DNA from: Bradyrhizobium sp. dw_411
GTDB taxonomy: Bacteria > Pseudomonadota > Alphaproteobacteria > Rhizobiales > Xanthobacteraceae
Length of the DNA stretch: 64,000 bases
Direction of reading: 5' to 3'
Assembly (NCBI RefSeq): GCF_018449695.1
Contig: NZ_JAAVUY010000016.1
Span: 62,001-126,000 of the forward strand
Below the pieces are notes generated by a model that worked only from the letters and a program-made list of their open reading frames with translations, was not told the origin of the DNA and searched no databases. A program made the translations under genes and the position numbers. Positions 35,476 through 42,307 of this stretch are shown piece after piece. Every line of letters begins with the position of its first letter. Within the stretch, counting starts at the first letter, position 1.

Positions 35476-37083
35476 TCAGAAGCCCATCGCCGCACCATCG
35501 CTGCGCGGGTCGGTCGCGCCCTCGAATAGGCCGTCGGAATGGCGCACCACGGCCCCGCCGTGACCCATCGTTGAAGTGAAGTCGGCCAGCATTTCGATAT
35601 CGTGCCCGGCGTCGCGCATCGCCTGCACCACGCGCGGGTCGAAACGGCCCTCGAGCTTGAGCGTCACGGTGGCGTCGCCCCAGGTCTTGCCGAGCAACCA
35701 GCGTGGCGCGGTGATCGCAGCTTGCAATTCCTGACCGTACATCGCGTAGCGCGAGAAGATGGCGGACTGGCTCTGCGGCTGGCCTTCGCCGCCCATGTTG
35801 CCATACACCATTCGCCTTCCGTCCTTGAACAGCGCCATTGCCGGATTGAGCGTGTGAAACGGCTTGCGTCCCGGCTTCAGCGCGCGCGGACCATTGCCTT
35901 CGAGCACAAAGCTCGATCCGCGATTTTGCCAGACGATGCCGGAATTCTCGAGCACGCAGCCCGAGCCGAACTCGAAATAGATGCTTTGAATAAAACTGAC
36001 CGCGATGCCATCCTTGTCGATCGCCCCGAGCCAGACCGTGTCGCCGGGATTGGCCGGCACCGGCCATGGCAATGCGCGCACAGGCGACACATTCGAGGCC
36101 AATTGATCGAGAATTTCGGGCTTCAGATAGTCTTCGGCCTTCTGCACCATCAGCGCGGGATCGCCGACGATCCGGTCGCGCACCAGAAAGGCCTGCTTGG
36201 TCGCCTCCACGATGCCGTGCAGGTATTCGAACGTTTCGGCCTGCTTGATGTTCAGGCGCTCGAAAATTGCCAGGATCATCAGCGACGCGAGGCCCTGCGT
36301 CGGCGGTGGGAAATTATACAGCGTTGCATCTTTCACGCCGACCGAAAGAGCCTCGCGCCGCTGCGCCTTTTGCGAGGTCAGGTCTTCGAGCGTTACCGGT
36401 GATCCACAGCGCTTCAGGTCGGCGGCGATCTCCTTGGCCAGTTCTCCGGTGTAGAAATCCATCGCGCCGTGCAGGCCAAGCCGTCTGAGCGTGGCGCCTA
36501 ACGCCGGCAGCTTCATCAACTGGCCGGCCTTTGGCAGCTTGCCGTCGAGCAAGAATGTTTCAATGAAGCCGGGAGAATCCTTGAGTTCGGGTAATTTCGT
36601 TTCGGTCAGTTCCTGTTGTCCTGATGTTACGGCGAATCCGTTCTCGGCCGACCACACGGCGTCCTCGACCAGTCGCGACAGCGGCAGTTTGCCGCCGATC
36701 TCCTGATTGATCTTGATCACCTCGGCCCACCCCGAGATGGTGCCCGCGGCCGTATTGGCCGCAAGCGGGCCGCGCGAGGGGATCTCGGTCAGGCCCTTTG
36801 CCTTGTAGAATTCCACGGTCGCGGCCGAGGCGGCGGCGCCGCAGCCGTCCACCGCGATCGGCGGCTTGCCGTCTTTTGAAATAAGCCAGAACCCGTCGCC
36901 GCCGATCGAATTCATGTGCGGATAGACCACCGGCAGGCTTGCCGCCATCGCCAGCGTGGCCTCGATGGCGTTGCCGCCTTCGCGCAACACGCGCAAGCCT
37001 GCTTCGCTGGCAAGATGATGCGGGGAGGTTACCATGCCGCGGCGGGAGCGAGGCGTATTGAGCATAAAGTCCGTCCTCTTCAT
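35476..37083 (-). CDS. Gamma-glutamyltransferase family protein
   Basis: A 535-residue Ntn-hydrolase of the GGT family. The self-processing nucleophile is Thr349 in GDTVWLGAIDKDG (family usual: THxxxxDxxG). The early motif MVTSPHHLASEAGLRVLREG GNAIEATLA (residues 17-45) and the C-terminal GHGGAVVRH fit. It would cleave gamma-glutamyl amides such as glutathione or act as a gamma-glutamyl acylase. No signal peptide is seen, unlike classical periplasmic GGT, so it is probably the cytosolic YwrD-like branch. Confidence 0.9.
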   Translation of the reverse strand: MKRTDFMLNTPRSRRGMVTSPHHLASEAGLRVLREGGNAIEATLAMAASLPVVYPHMNSIGGDGFWLISKDGKPPIAVDGCGAAASAATVEFYKAKGLTEIPSRGPLAANTAAGTISGWAEVIKINQEIGGKLPLSRLVEDAVWSAENGFAVTSGQQELTETKLPELKDSPGFIETFLLDGKLPKAGQLMKLPALGATLRRLGLHGAMDFYTGELAKEIAADLKRCGSPVTLEDLTSQKAQRREALSVGVKDATLYNFPPPTQGLASLMILAIFERLNIKQAETFEYLHGIVEATKQAFLVRDRIVGDPALMVQKAEDYLKPEILDQLASNVSPVRALPWPVPANPGDTVWLGAIDKDGIAVSFIQSIYFEFGSGCVLENSGIVWQNRGSSFVLEGNGPRALKPGRKPFHTLNPAMALFKDGRRMVYGNMGGEGQPQSQSAIFSRYAMYGQELQAAITAPRWLLGKTWGDATVTLKLEGRFDPRVVQAMRDAGHDIEMLADFTSTMGHGGAVVRHSDGLFEGATDPRSDGAAMGF

Positions 37084-37138
37084 TGGTCAGGCTGATTTTA
37101 GAGGAATCCAGGAAACACTGGTTTTACCGCTGCGGAAC

Positions 37139-37196
37139 CCCCGGGCGTAATGGCATAGAATCCTTCCGGCGTCTGACGGTTTTCCTGTTGGGAGTT
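37139..37196 (-). pseudogene. Short fragment of a second L,D-transpeptidase
   Basis: On the minus strand this stretch reads ENRQTPEGFYAITPG, the same conserved strand as GDRQTPEGFYSITP in the transpeptidase at 34329-35459. Over 36 bases the DNA of the two sites matches at 33 (compare 37145-37180 with 35112-35147). Flanking sequence is unrelated, so it is a relic of a duplicated or deleted YkuD gene. Confidence 0.6.
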
Positions 37197-37272
37197 TGTA
37201 GCCGGTGGCTTTCGCAAGGCAAGTCCGGATGGGGGCAGGTGCGGGCGAAATTCCGGCGACCTGTACCGGGCA

Positions 37273-37635
37273 TCACATGAAATCCGTTTTTTTGAGCAGT
37301 TTTAGTTCCCGGTGCTTTCGCATCCAGTTCAAGACATCTGTTGGCTTTCCCCGAAGCACCCTGAGTGATTTGCTACCCCGCGAATCCGTTTTGGCATCGC
37401 GGAATTGCCAAACCTCGTTAATGATGACCACATGCCAACGCTGTTTCGGGGGATCGTCCAGACGAAGGTCCATGACTTCAAACCGGAAAGCGTAGTCCTG
37501 GCCACTGAATCGATGCCGGTCGATCGAGCAGTTGACGCCGTGTGACGTCCAGGTTGTTACATCGCTTCCGATACCGGGTGGCTCAACGACATACTCGATA
37601 TCGGCAATTGTCCGGGCATTTCCGATCCGCGCCAT
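37273..37635 (-). CDS. Hypothetical protein, last gene of the ClC operon
   Basis: A 120-residue soluble protein, not recognised. It is rich in aromatic and charged residues (VEPPGIGSDVTTWTSHGVNC, WHVVIINEVWQFRD) and has a basic C-terminus. AGGTGG lies 3-4 bases before ATG 37635. The start is 11 bases downstream of the phosphatase stop, so it is very likely cotranscribed with the phosphatase, the EamA-like gene and the ClC gene. Confidence 0.65.
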   Translation of the reverse strand: MARIGNARTIADIEYVVEPPGIGSDVTTWTSHGVNCSIDRHRFSGQDYAFRFEVMDLRLDDPPKQRWHVVIINEVWQFRDAKTDSRGSKSLRVLRGKPTDVLNWMRKHRELKLLKKTDFM

Positions 37636-37646
37636 TATCCACCTGC

Positions 37647-38219
37647 TTACTGTATTTGGATGGCTGGCGAGACGACCCGCGCAAGCGTGATGTCCATCGC
37701 GATCGTGCTGTTACCCAGCCATGGAAAATGACCGTAGCGGAAGGAGAGTTGTGCCGCGGCCTCAGATGGCGGGCGTTTCTCGACAACCAATTTATAAAGT
37801 GCCGAGGCCAAGCCAGTCCGGTCGGCGCCAGCTTCGCAATGAATAAGGATAGGCCGGGCGGATGTTCTCAATAATCCCAATAGCTGAGACACTTGATCAT
37901 TGGTCAGCTCTCGACTCGCAGAAATGGGAAAGTCGACGTGTTCTACGCCGGCTGCGGCGCTAGCTTTCATTTCGTCATCGTACCAGAGACTGCCGGCATT
38001 GTTGCCGCGCAGGTTGATGATCGTCCGTATTCCGTTCTCGCGGATGCGATTTGAGAATTGCGAACCGCTGAGTTGTCCCGATCGATAGATGGCGCCTTCT
38101 TCGACTGCGTGAAAGTTGCCACTTAAGCGCAGGTATCCCGCCCACGTGCCGGTGAGCGCGATAATAACTCCGGCCACTGCGCCGAGTCGCTTGAGCCATT
38201 GATTTGTTCGGCTTTGCAT
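37647..38219 (-). CDS. Membrane-anchored tyrosine/dual-specificity phosphatase
   Basis: A 190-residue protein with one N-terminal transmembrane helix (GAVAGVIIALTGTWAGYL, residues 13-30) and a cysteine-phosphatase domain. The P-loop HCEAGADRTG places Cys128 and Arg134, and AIYRSGQLS and IRTIINLRG are typical of the DSP/tyrosine-phosphatase group that includes SiiiS-like bacterial enzymes. The catalytic domain would be periplasmic if the helix is an N-in anchor. It starts 10 bases after the EamA-like gene and ends 11 before the hypothetical gene, an arrangement that places it in the riboswitch-controlled ClC operon. Confidence 0.82.
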   Translation of the reverse strand: MQSRTNQWLKRLGAVAGVIIALTGTWAGYLRLSGNFHAVEEGAIYRSGQLSGSQFSNRIRENGIRTIINLRGNNAGSLWYDDEMKASAAAGVEHVDFPISASRELTNDQVSQLLGLLRTSARPILIHCEAGADRTGLASALYKLVVEKRPPSEAAAQLSFRYGHFPWLGNSTIAMDITLARVVSPAIQIQ

Positions 38220-38229
38220 CGACCGCCAA

Positions 38230-38607
38230 CTAAACCCGGTAAGCGATCAATATGGCGCCGCAGGTTATCATGAGCGCGCCCAGCCAATTTGGCAGCCTCA
38301 GCCGCTCGCCGAAGAACATGACCGCGAAGATCGACACGAATACGACGCTGAGCTTGTCGATCGGCGCAACGCGCGCCGCATCGCCAAGCTTGAGAGCCCG
38401 GAAATAACAGATCCAGGAGGCGCCGATCGCTGCACCCGACAAGACCAGAAAAAGCCATGTCTTTGCCGACACCGTGGACGGCTGCTGCCAGTGTCCCGTT
38501 CCGTAGACGATAAGCCTGGCAGCCAGCGTAATGACGATGGTCTGGATAAACGTCGCAAAGTCAGAGTTGACGTTCTCGAAGACCCAGGAGGTGAGCAGGT
38601 TCTTCAC
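38230..38607 (-). CDS. EamA-domain membrane protein, apparently lacking helix 1
   Basis: A 125-residue protein matching single-EamA-domain transporters: ENVNSDFATFIQTIVITLAA, GASWICYFRALKLGDAARVA and PIDKLSVVFVSIFAVMFFGE are hallmarks. These proteins usually have about 140 residues and five helices, starting with a helix before (V)ENVNSDFAT. Here that helix is replaced by MKNLLTSWVF and only four helices are evident. Its GTG start is 5 bases after the ClC stop, with an in-frame TGA upstream, so the gene appears 5'-truncated or re-started after fusion to the ClC gene. Function as a small-molecule exporter is family inference. Confidence 0.72.
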   Translation of the reverse strand: MKNLLTSWVFENVNSDFATFIQTIVITLAARLIVYGTGHWQQPSTVSAKTWLFLVLSGAAIGASWICYFRALKLGDAARVAPIDKLSVVFVSIFAVMFFGERLRLPNWLGALMITCGAILIAYRV

Positions 38608-38612
38608 CCCGG

Positions 38613-40421
38613 TTAAGCTCGCAACGCTTCATCTATTTTGACTACGTCGCCTGTCAGGTCCCAGTGTTCGATATGCTTGTAAACGATAACTTTGCGCTTC
38701 AGCATGTCGCCATGCGTGCGGCAAAACTCCTCGAGCTCGGCGCGGGGCGCAATAAGTTCCACGCACATCGTCAGGTCCGGGTTTGATATTTCGTATCCTT
38801 CATCTTCCAGCTTGCCGCGGTTGCTGTAACCAAAATGGGTGTGATGCGCGGTCGCGTTCATGATGCCGGCCGCCTTGGCCTGGATCACCAGCTCGCGGTA
38901 GAGCGGCCGGCCGCCAAATAAACGACTGCCCGTGCCCACTGCCTTTTCGCGCGGCTTCAGATAAATTCGAACCATGCCAATTTCTTTATGCGTGAGTGTA
39001 TGACGAGCCATGTTTTCTACTTTCTTGGTTGGAAGGGGGAGGCGGCTTGATCGCGCTTGAACCCGGTCGACGAAGTCGCCGAAGGCCTGGACGTTCAGAT
39101 CCCGAACCTGGCGCACCGACAGATCGGGAGGAATGAAGGCGGCCGCCGTCTTGGGCGTACCAAGGCGTTGGGCCATGTAGATGCTGGAATGGCCACTGCA
39201 GAGATACGCAACAAAGCAGGCGACTGCGATGTAGACAGCGTGGAGAGAGCCAAACAGTTCAATGCCCATGATCATGCAGGCGAGCGGGGTGTTGGTGGCG
39301 CCGGCAAAGACAGCCACAAACCCAAGGCCGGCGAACAAGTCGGACGGCGCGCCGAAGACGACGGCAAGCGCATTTCCAAGCGCCGCGCCGATAAAAAACA
39401 GTGGCGTTACCTCGCCGCCTTTAAAACCGCTGCTCAGCGTGACGACCGTGAAAATCGTTTTCCAAAGCCAGCTCCAATGATCGACCCGACCAGGCAGGAA
39501 AAAGCCCGCGATGGTGGCATCCGCTGGATTAGGAGACCACACGCCGAGGCCAAGATATTCGCGCGTGCCCAAGGCGAAGACGAGACCAATCAATATGGCA
39601 CTGGCAATAACCGGCCGAAGCGGCGCGTATGGGCAGATCGCTTTGTATGCAGCGCTTACCAAGTGAGAAAATTCACTGAAGAAGCGAGCGGCCAAACCAA
39701 ATAGGACGCCTGCTGCCACCACCTTGAGCAGCAGCAGGGCATTTAAATGAAACCCTGACGTTTCCGAGACATTCGCAAGATAGTTGATGGAGTAATGGGT
39801 GTGTTCGATCCCCCAGGCGTGGCAGCTCCAGTCTCCAGCGATGGCGGCCATCAGGCAGGGAAGCAGCGCCTCATATTGCATGCGCCCGATTGTCAGGACT
39901 TCGAGGGCGAACACGGCGCCCGCGATAGGCGTTCCAAACACCGCGCCAAAGCCGGCCGCAATGCCGGCCATCAAGACGATCCTGATGTCGGCAGGCGACA
40001 GTTTGAACGTTTTGGCAAAGGCGCTGGCAATGCTGCCACCCAGTTGCACGGCCGTCCCCTCGCGACCAGCGGAGCCCCCCACCAGATGGGTCAATACAGT
40101 GGTAATGAGGATGAACGGCGCCATGCGGAGCGGGACGCCGCCGCCGGGCTCATGAATCTGTTCGACGATCAGATTATTGCCGCCCTCGGCCGATCGGCCG
40201 AAGCGCTGATAGGCCTGCACCATCAGGAAACCGGCGATTGGCATTCCGTAGATGAGCCAGGGGAAACTAAAACGTGCCTGGGTCGCTCTATCCAACCCCC
40301 ATAAGAATAAGGCGCATAAGGAGCCGACGACCGCAGCCATCGGCACAACAATGCCAATCCATTTGATCAGGCTTCGCAACTGCTCGAAGCGGAGGCCGAT
40401 AAAGCCCGAAGGGGACATCAT
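38613..40421 (-). CDS. ClC-type (probably fluoride) antiporter fused to DUF190
   Basis: A 602-residue protein. Residues 1-about 440 are a ClC channel/antiporter with around ten helices: [13 protein letters not shown] carries the gating Glu, [18 protein letters not shown] the second signature, and [16 protein letters not shown] the third. [13 protein letters not shown] stands where Cl- transporters have the Ser-containing GSGIP, a change known in fluoride-specific CLC-F proteins. Residues about 470-600 form a DUF190 domain (PII-like; [13 protein letters not shown] ... [15 protein letters not shown]), usually encoded as a separate gene near crcB. Riboswitch control and crcB linkage support fluoride/H+ antiport out of the cell. 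The start ATG 40421 overlaps the stop of a 21-codon leader (ATGA); TTG 40478 is an alternative start. Confidence 0.88.
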   Translation of the reverse strand: MMSPSGFIGLRFEQLRSLIKWIGIVVPMAAVVGSLCALFLWGLDRATQARFSFPWLIYGMPIAGFLMVQAYQRFGRSAEGGNNLIVEQIHEPGGGVPLRMAPFILITTVLTHLVGGSAGREGTAVQLGGSIASAFAKTFKLSPADIRIVLMAGIAAGFGAVFGTPIAGAVFALEVLTIGRMQYEALLPCLMAAIAGDWSCHAWGIEHTHYSINYLANVSETSGFHLNALLLLKVVAAGVLFGLAARFFSEFSHLVSAAYKAICPYAPLRPVIASAILIGLVFALGTREYLGLGVWSPNPADATIAGFFLPGRVDHWSWLWKTIFTVVTLSSGFKGGEVTPLFFIGAALGNALAVVFGAPSDLFAGLGFVAVFAGATNTPLACMIMGIELFGSLHAVYIAVACFVAYLCSGHSSIYMAQRLGTPKTAAAFIPPDLSVRQVRDLNVQAFGDFVDRVQARSSRLPLPTKKVENMARHTLTHKEIGMVRIYLKPREKAVGTGSRLFGGRPLYRELVIQAKAAGIMNATAHHTHFGYSNRGKLEDEGYEISNPDLTMCVELIAPRAELEEFCRTHGDMLKRKVIVYKHIEHWDLTGDVVKIDEALRA

Positions 40422-40483
40422 CGCGCACCGCCCGCGGCAGCGCCGATTTCGAACCCAAAGTATGATATCAAAAAACAAAACAT
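40418..40483 (-). CDS. 21-codon leader ORF translationally coupled to the ClC gene
   Basis: ATG 40483 is preceded by GAAGGAGTAGGGTC, the best ribosome-binding site in the region. The frame encodes 21 residues (start [10 protein letters not shown], end GGAR), and its TGA at 40420-40418 overlaps the ATG of the ClC gene at 40421 (ATGA). The ClC start itself has no good ribosome-binding site, so translation of the antiporter probably depends on ribosomes arriving from this leader, whose own site can pair with the riboswitch. The peptide need not have a function. Confidence 0.55.
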   Translation of the reverse strand: MFCFLISYFGFEIGAAAGGAR

Positions 40484-40515
40484 GACCCTACTCCTTCGCG
40501 CGAGAGGCGAATTAA

Positions 40516-40580
40516 GTAGGAGTCATCAGCTTCTCTTGGAAGCGGTTCGGCCCGAGTGGCCCGGCAGAATCCATTACCGT
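40516..40580 (-). ncRNA. Fluoride riboswitch (crcB motif), minus strand, for the ClC operon
   Basis: On the minus strand the 3' half is canonical: AACCGCTTC ... GAAGC then TGATGACTCCTAC. The 5' half is divergent: GGTAATGGATTCTGCC could form P1 and offer GGATTC to pair with GACTCC (5 of 6 pairs), and a 14-base hairpin (GGCC-ACTC-GGGCC) is inserted before P2. Downstream, ACTCC is complementary to GGAGT of the leader's ribosome-binding site, supported by TTCGC/GCGAA between them. Without fluoride this stem would hide the site; with fluoride ACTCC would be held in the pseudoknot and translation allowed. The mechanism is inference. Confidence 0.75.
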
Positions 40581-40830
40581 TATCATCACTTAGCGATAGG
40601 GCAGCAATACTGTCAATATTACTTTGTTAGGCACCGGATGCTCAGAAATTACGCCTCGCAAGAAATGACTTGGGTGTCCGTTCTTTTCGTTGCAGTGCAC
40701 GTATTTATGTATCGTCGCGCGGGTTGCGCGTACGGTTTTCGTTTCTGGCGCAGAGCGTGTTCGGGTCACAGTCGGGGTTGCGATGCAGCCTTGCCGAGCG
40801 AAAAAGTCTGGCGTATTTTTCTTGTGTTGA

Positions 40831-40877
40831 TGGGGATGGAGTCCCCCGATAACCGCCGAGAGGCTGATGACTCCTAC
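40831..40877 (+). ncRNA. Fluoride riboswitch (crcB motif), plus strand, for crcB
   Basis: The sequence matches the fluoride aptamer closely: P1 GGGG (40832-40835)/CCCC (40844-40847), loop strand GGAGTC (40838-40843) pairing with GACTCC (40869-40874) as the pseudoknot, AACC then GCC-GAGA-GGC as the second helix, and the hallmark CTGATGACTCCTAC. It lies 72 bases upstream of the 59-residue membrane protein gene that precedes crcB. Fluoride binding (through Mg2+) stabilises the pseudoknot and turns on export genes. Confidence 0.93.
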
Positions 40878-40900
40878 CGGGCGCAACGCGCCGGTAGGAG
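40871..40900 (+). promoter_or_regulatory. Alternative hairpin (expression platform) of the plus-strand riboswitch
   Basis: CTCCTACCGG and CCGGTAGGAG are perfect inverted copies (10 bp), closed by a further CGC/GCG. The 5' arm contains the CTCC used by the aptamer pseudoknot, so hairpin and ligand-bound aptamer cannot coexist. There is no T-run behind it, so it may act through Rho, pausing or ribosome access rather than as a classic intrinsic terminator. Confidence 0.7.
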
Positions 40901-40948
40901 CTTGCGCACCGCCGGTCTCGTTGCCCCTAACCAACAGAGGGGTGGCAA

Positions 40949-41128
40949 ATGGATAAACTTCCAGATTCTTTATCAATCGCGCTTTGGCTGGTCGGATCGC
41001 TTTGGATCGTTGGCTTCATCGCTTTTCTTGGCGACGCACCTGGCTCTCTTGTCGCCGCAACTTTCGTGGCGGGTTTAGTTGCCGGGGGTTTTGAGTGGTG
41101 GGTTGCAACCCGGCGGGCAGGACAATGA
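40949..41128 (+). CDS. 59-residue two-helix membrane protein overlapping crcB
   Basis: A 59-residue protein beginning MDKLPDSLSIALWLVG with two hydrophobic helices (about residues 8-28 and 32-50) joined by GDAPGS and ending in a basic tail (TRRAGQ). AGAGGGG lies 6 bases before the ATG, and its TGA (41126-41128) overlaps the crcB ATG (41125) as ATGA, so crcB translation is probably coupled to it. It is the first gene under the plus-strand fluoride riboswitch. I do not recognise a family. It could be a partner or assembly factor of the dual-topology CrcB dimer, or a separate fluoride-stress protein; both are inference. Confidence 0.75.
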   Translation: MDKLPDSLSIALWLVGSLWIVGFIAFLGDAPGSLVAATFVAGLVAGGFEWWVATRRAGQ

Positions 41129-41502
41129 ACCTGCAATTCATCATCGCGGTCGCGGTTGGCGGTTCGATTGGATCAGTCGCCAGATATTTGGTGGCAATCG
41201 GATCGAGTAAAGTCTTCGGATCAGATTTTCCGTGGGGCATTTTTATCATTAACGTCACGGGCTCGTTCCTGATCGGCGCCCTCCTCGGTCTTTTTGCGAC
41301 AAGGTGGGACGTGCCGCAAGCAGTCCGGATATTTCTCACCGTCGGCATCTGTGGCGGCTACACGACGTTCTCGACGTTCTCATTGGACAGCTATTATTTG
41401 ATGGAACGTGGAGAACTCGGCGCTGCGCTGCTGTACATGATTGGTTCGGTGCTCCTGTCGATCAGCGCTTTTGGCGGAGGCCTTTATCTCACCCGGCTTT
41501 GA
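41125..41502 (+). CDS. crcB: Fluoride channel CrcB/Fluc
   Basis: A 125-residue, four-helix protein with all CrcB hallmarks: GGSIGSVARYLV, NVTGSFLIGALLGL (the pore Asn and the TGSFxxG break) and GICGGYTTFSTFSLD (the Phe-box and the central Na+-site loop). Fluc proteins form dual-topology dimers that let F- leave the cytosol. The start at 41125 is set by the ATGA overlap with the preceding small gene and fits the family's usual N-terminus; a longer frame from 41095 lies inside that gene. Control is by the fluoride riboswitch at 40831. Confidence 0.95.
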   Translation: MNLQFIIAVAVGGSIGSVARYLVAIGSSKVFGSDFPWGIFIINVTGSFLIGALLGLFATRWDVPQAVRIFLTVGICGGYTTFSTFSLDSYYLMERGELGAALLYMIGSVLLSISAFGGGLYLTRL

Positions 41503-41938
41503 TTGATCGAATCTAATTTCGGGTTTGGCGGACATGAAGATGTCCGACTTGAGTCCAATATGCGTACCGAAGCAGACGTTTCCGATCGCCCACAAATTTA
41601 TGGATTGACACTGCAAAAACGGCGCGCACGCGTGATTTGCCCGTCGCGTTAATCAGTCGCAACTGCCGTTGTTGATCGCGACCCCAAATCAAAGGCAAAA
41701 TCACCGCGTCTCGTCCCTCATGAGGGGCGTTTCGCGATCGTCACGGACGCGGGATGGGATGCGGTGGACGTTAGCAGCGCCTTTGACGAAAGCGCTGATA
41801 ACGGACGGCGAGGTCGTGTGGTCCTGACGCCTCGACGCTGGCGTCAAGTTTCGCGCAGAAGACTGCGCGAGGCGACGGTGACAAAAGAGCCCGATCACCG
41901 GGGAGAGCGCGAAGGAAACCGTTAAAACCATTGCGTGC
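41503..41938. other. Gene-free sequence leading into the repeat cluster
   Basis: No gene seen. A small hairpin (tcggacat/atgtccga-like pairing near 41528-41550) lies just past crcB and may end its transcript. From about 41700 the sequence (ccctcatgaggggcgtttcgcgatcgtcacggacgcgggatggg...) has the look of a Bradyrhizobium dispersed-repeat remnant (position 41700-41930), without coding capacity. Confidence 0.4.
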
Positions 41939-42034
41939 GGGAATGCCGGGTGATCCCGGTGTACCTGTGGCTTCTACCCCTGTGCTTTTTTGTTGCACAG
42001 GGGGCTGCGGGTGCAGCGGGCACCCGGCATTCCC
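41939..42034. repeat. Palindromic element with perfect 14-bp ends
   Basis: GGGAATGCCGGGTG (41939-41952) and CACCCGGCATTCCC (42021-42034) are exact inverted copies. Inside them CCCCTGTGC and GCACAGGGG pair around a T-run. The whole 96 bases could fold as one long hairpin. Confidence 0.8.
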
Positions 42035-42127
42035 CACGCCCTCTGATTTCAGGGCGGAAGATTTCAGGCATGACTCGGGCGTGATGGGCCGCGGGAATGC
42101 GGAGGTATGTGTTGCGGGTAGGACGCG

Positions 42128-42209
42128 GTCATTGCGAGCGAAGCGAAGCAATCCACACTTCCTTGGCTGCTGGATGGATTGCTGCGTCGCTTCGCGCCTC
42201 GCAATGACG
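42128..42209. repeat. Palindromic element GTCATTGCGAGCGAAGCG...
   Basis: The left end gtcattgcgagcgaagcgaa and the right end cgcttcgcgcctcgcaatgac form a long imperfect inverted repeat with aatccacact/ggatggattg in the middle. This is a very common intergenic palindrome in Bradyrhizobium-type genomes. Confidence 0.85.
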
Positions 42210-42228
42210 ATCATGAAATACGAAGTCT

Positions 42229-42307
42229 GTAGGATGGGTAGAGCGCAGCGAAACCCATCACATAGTGAACAAGCCGATGGGTTTCGCAAGCGCTCAACCC
42301 ATCCTAC
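42229..42307. repeat. Dispersed palindrome GTAGGATGGGT...ACCCATCCTAC, copy 2
   Basis: Same family as 34211-34307: left end gtaggatgggtagagcgcag, right end gcgctcaacccatcctac. The right end runs into the class II aldolase gene and supplies its last codons (Cys-Arg-Met-Gly) and its stop. Confidence 0.88.
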
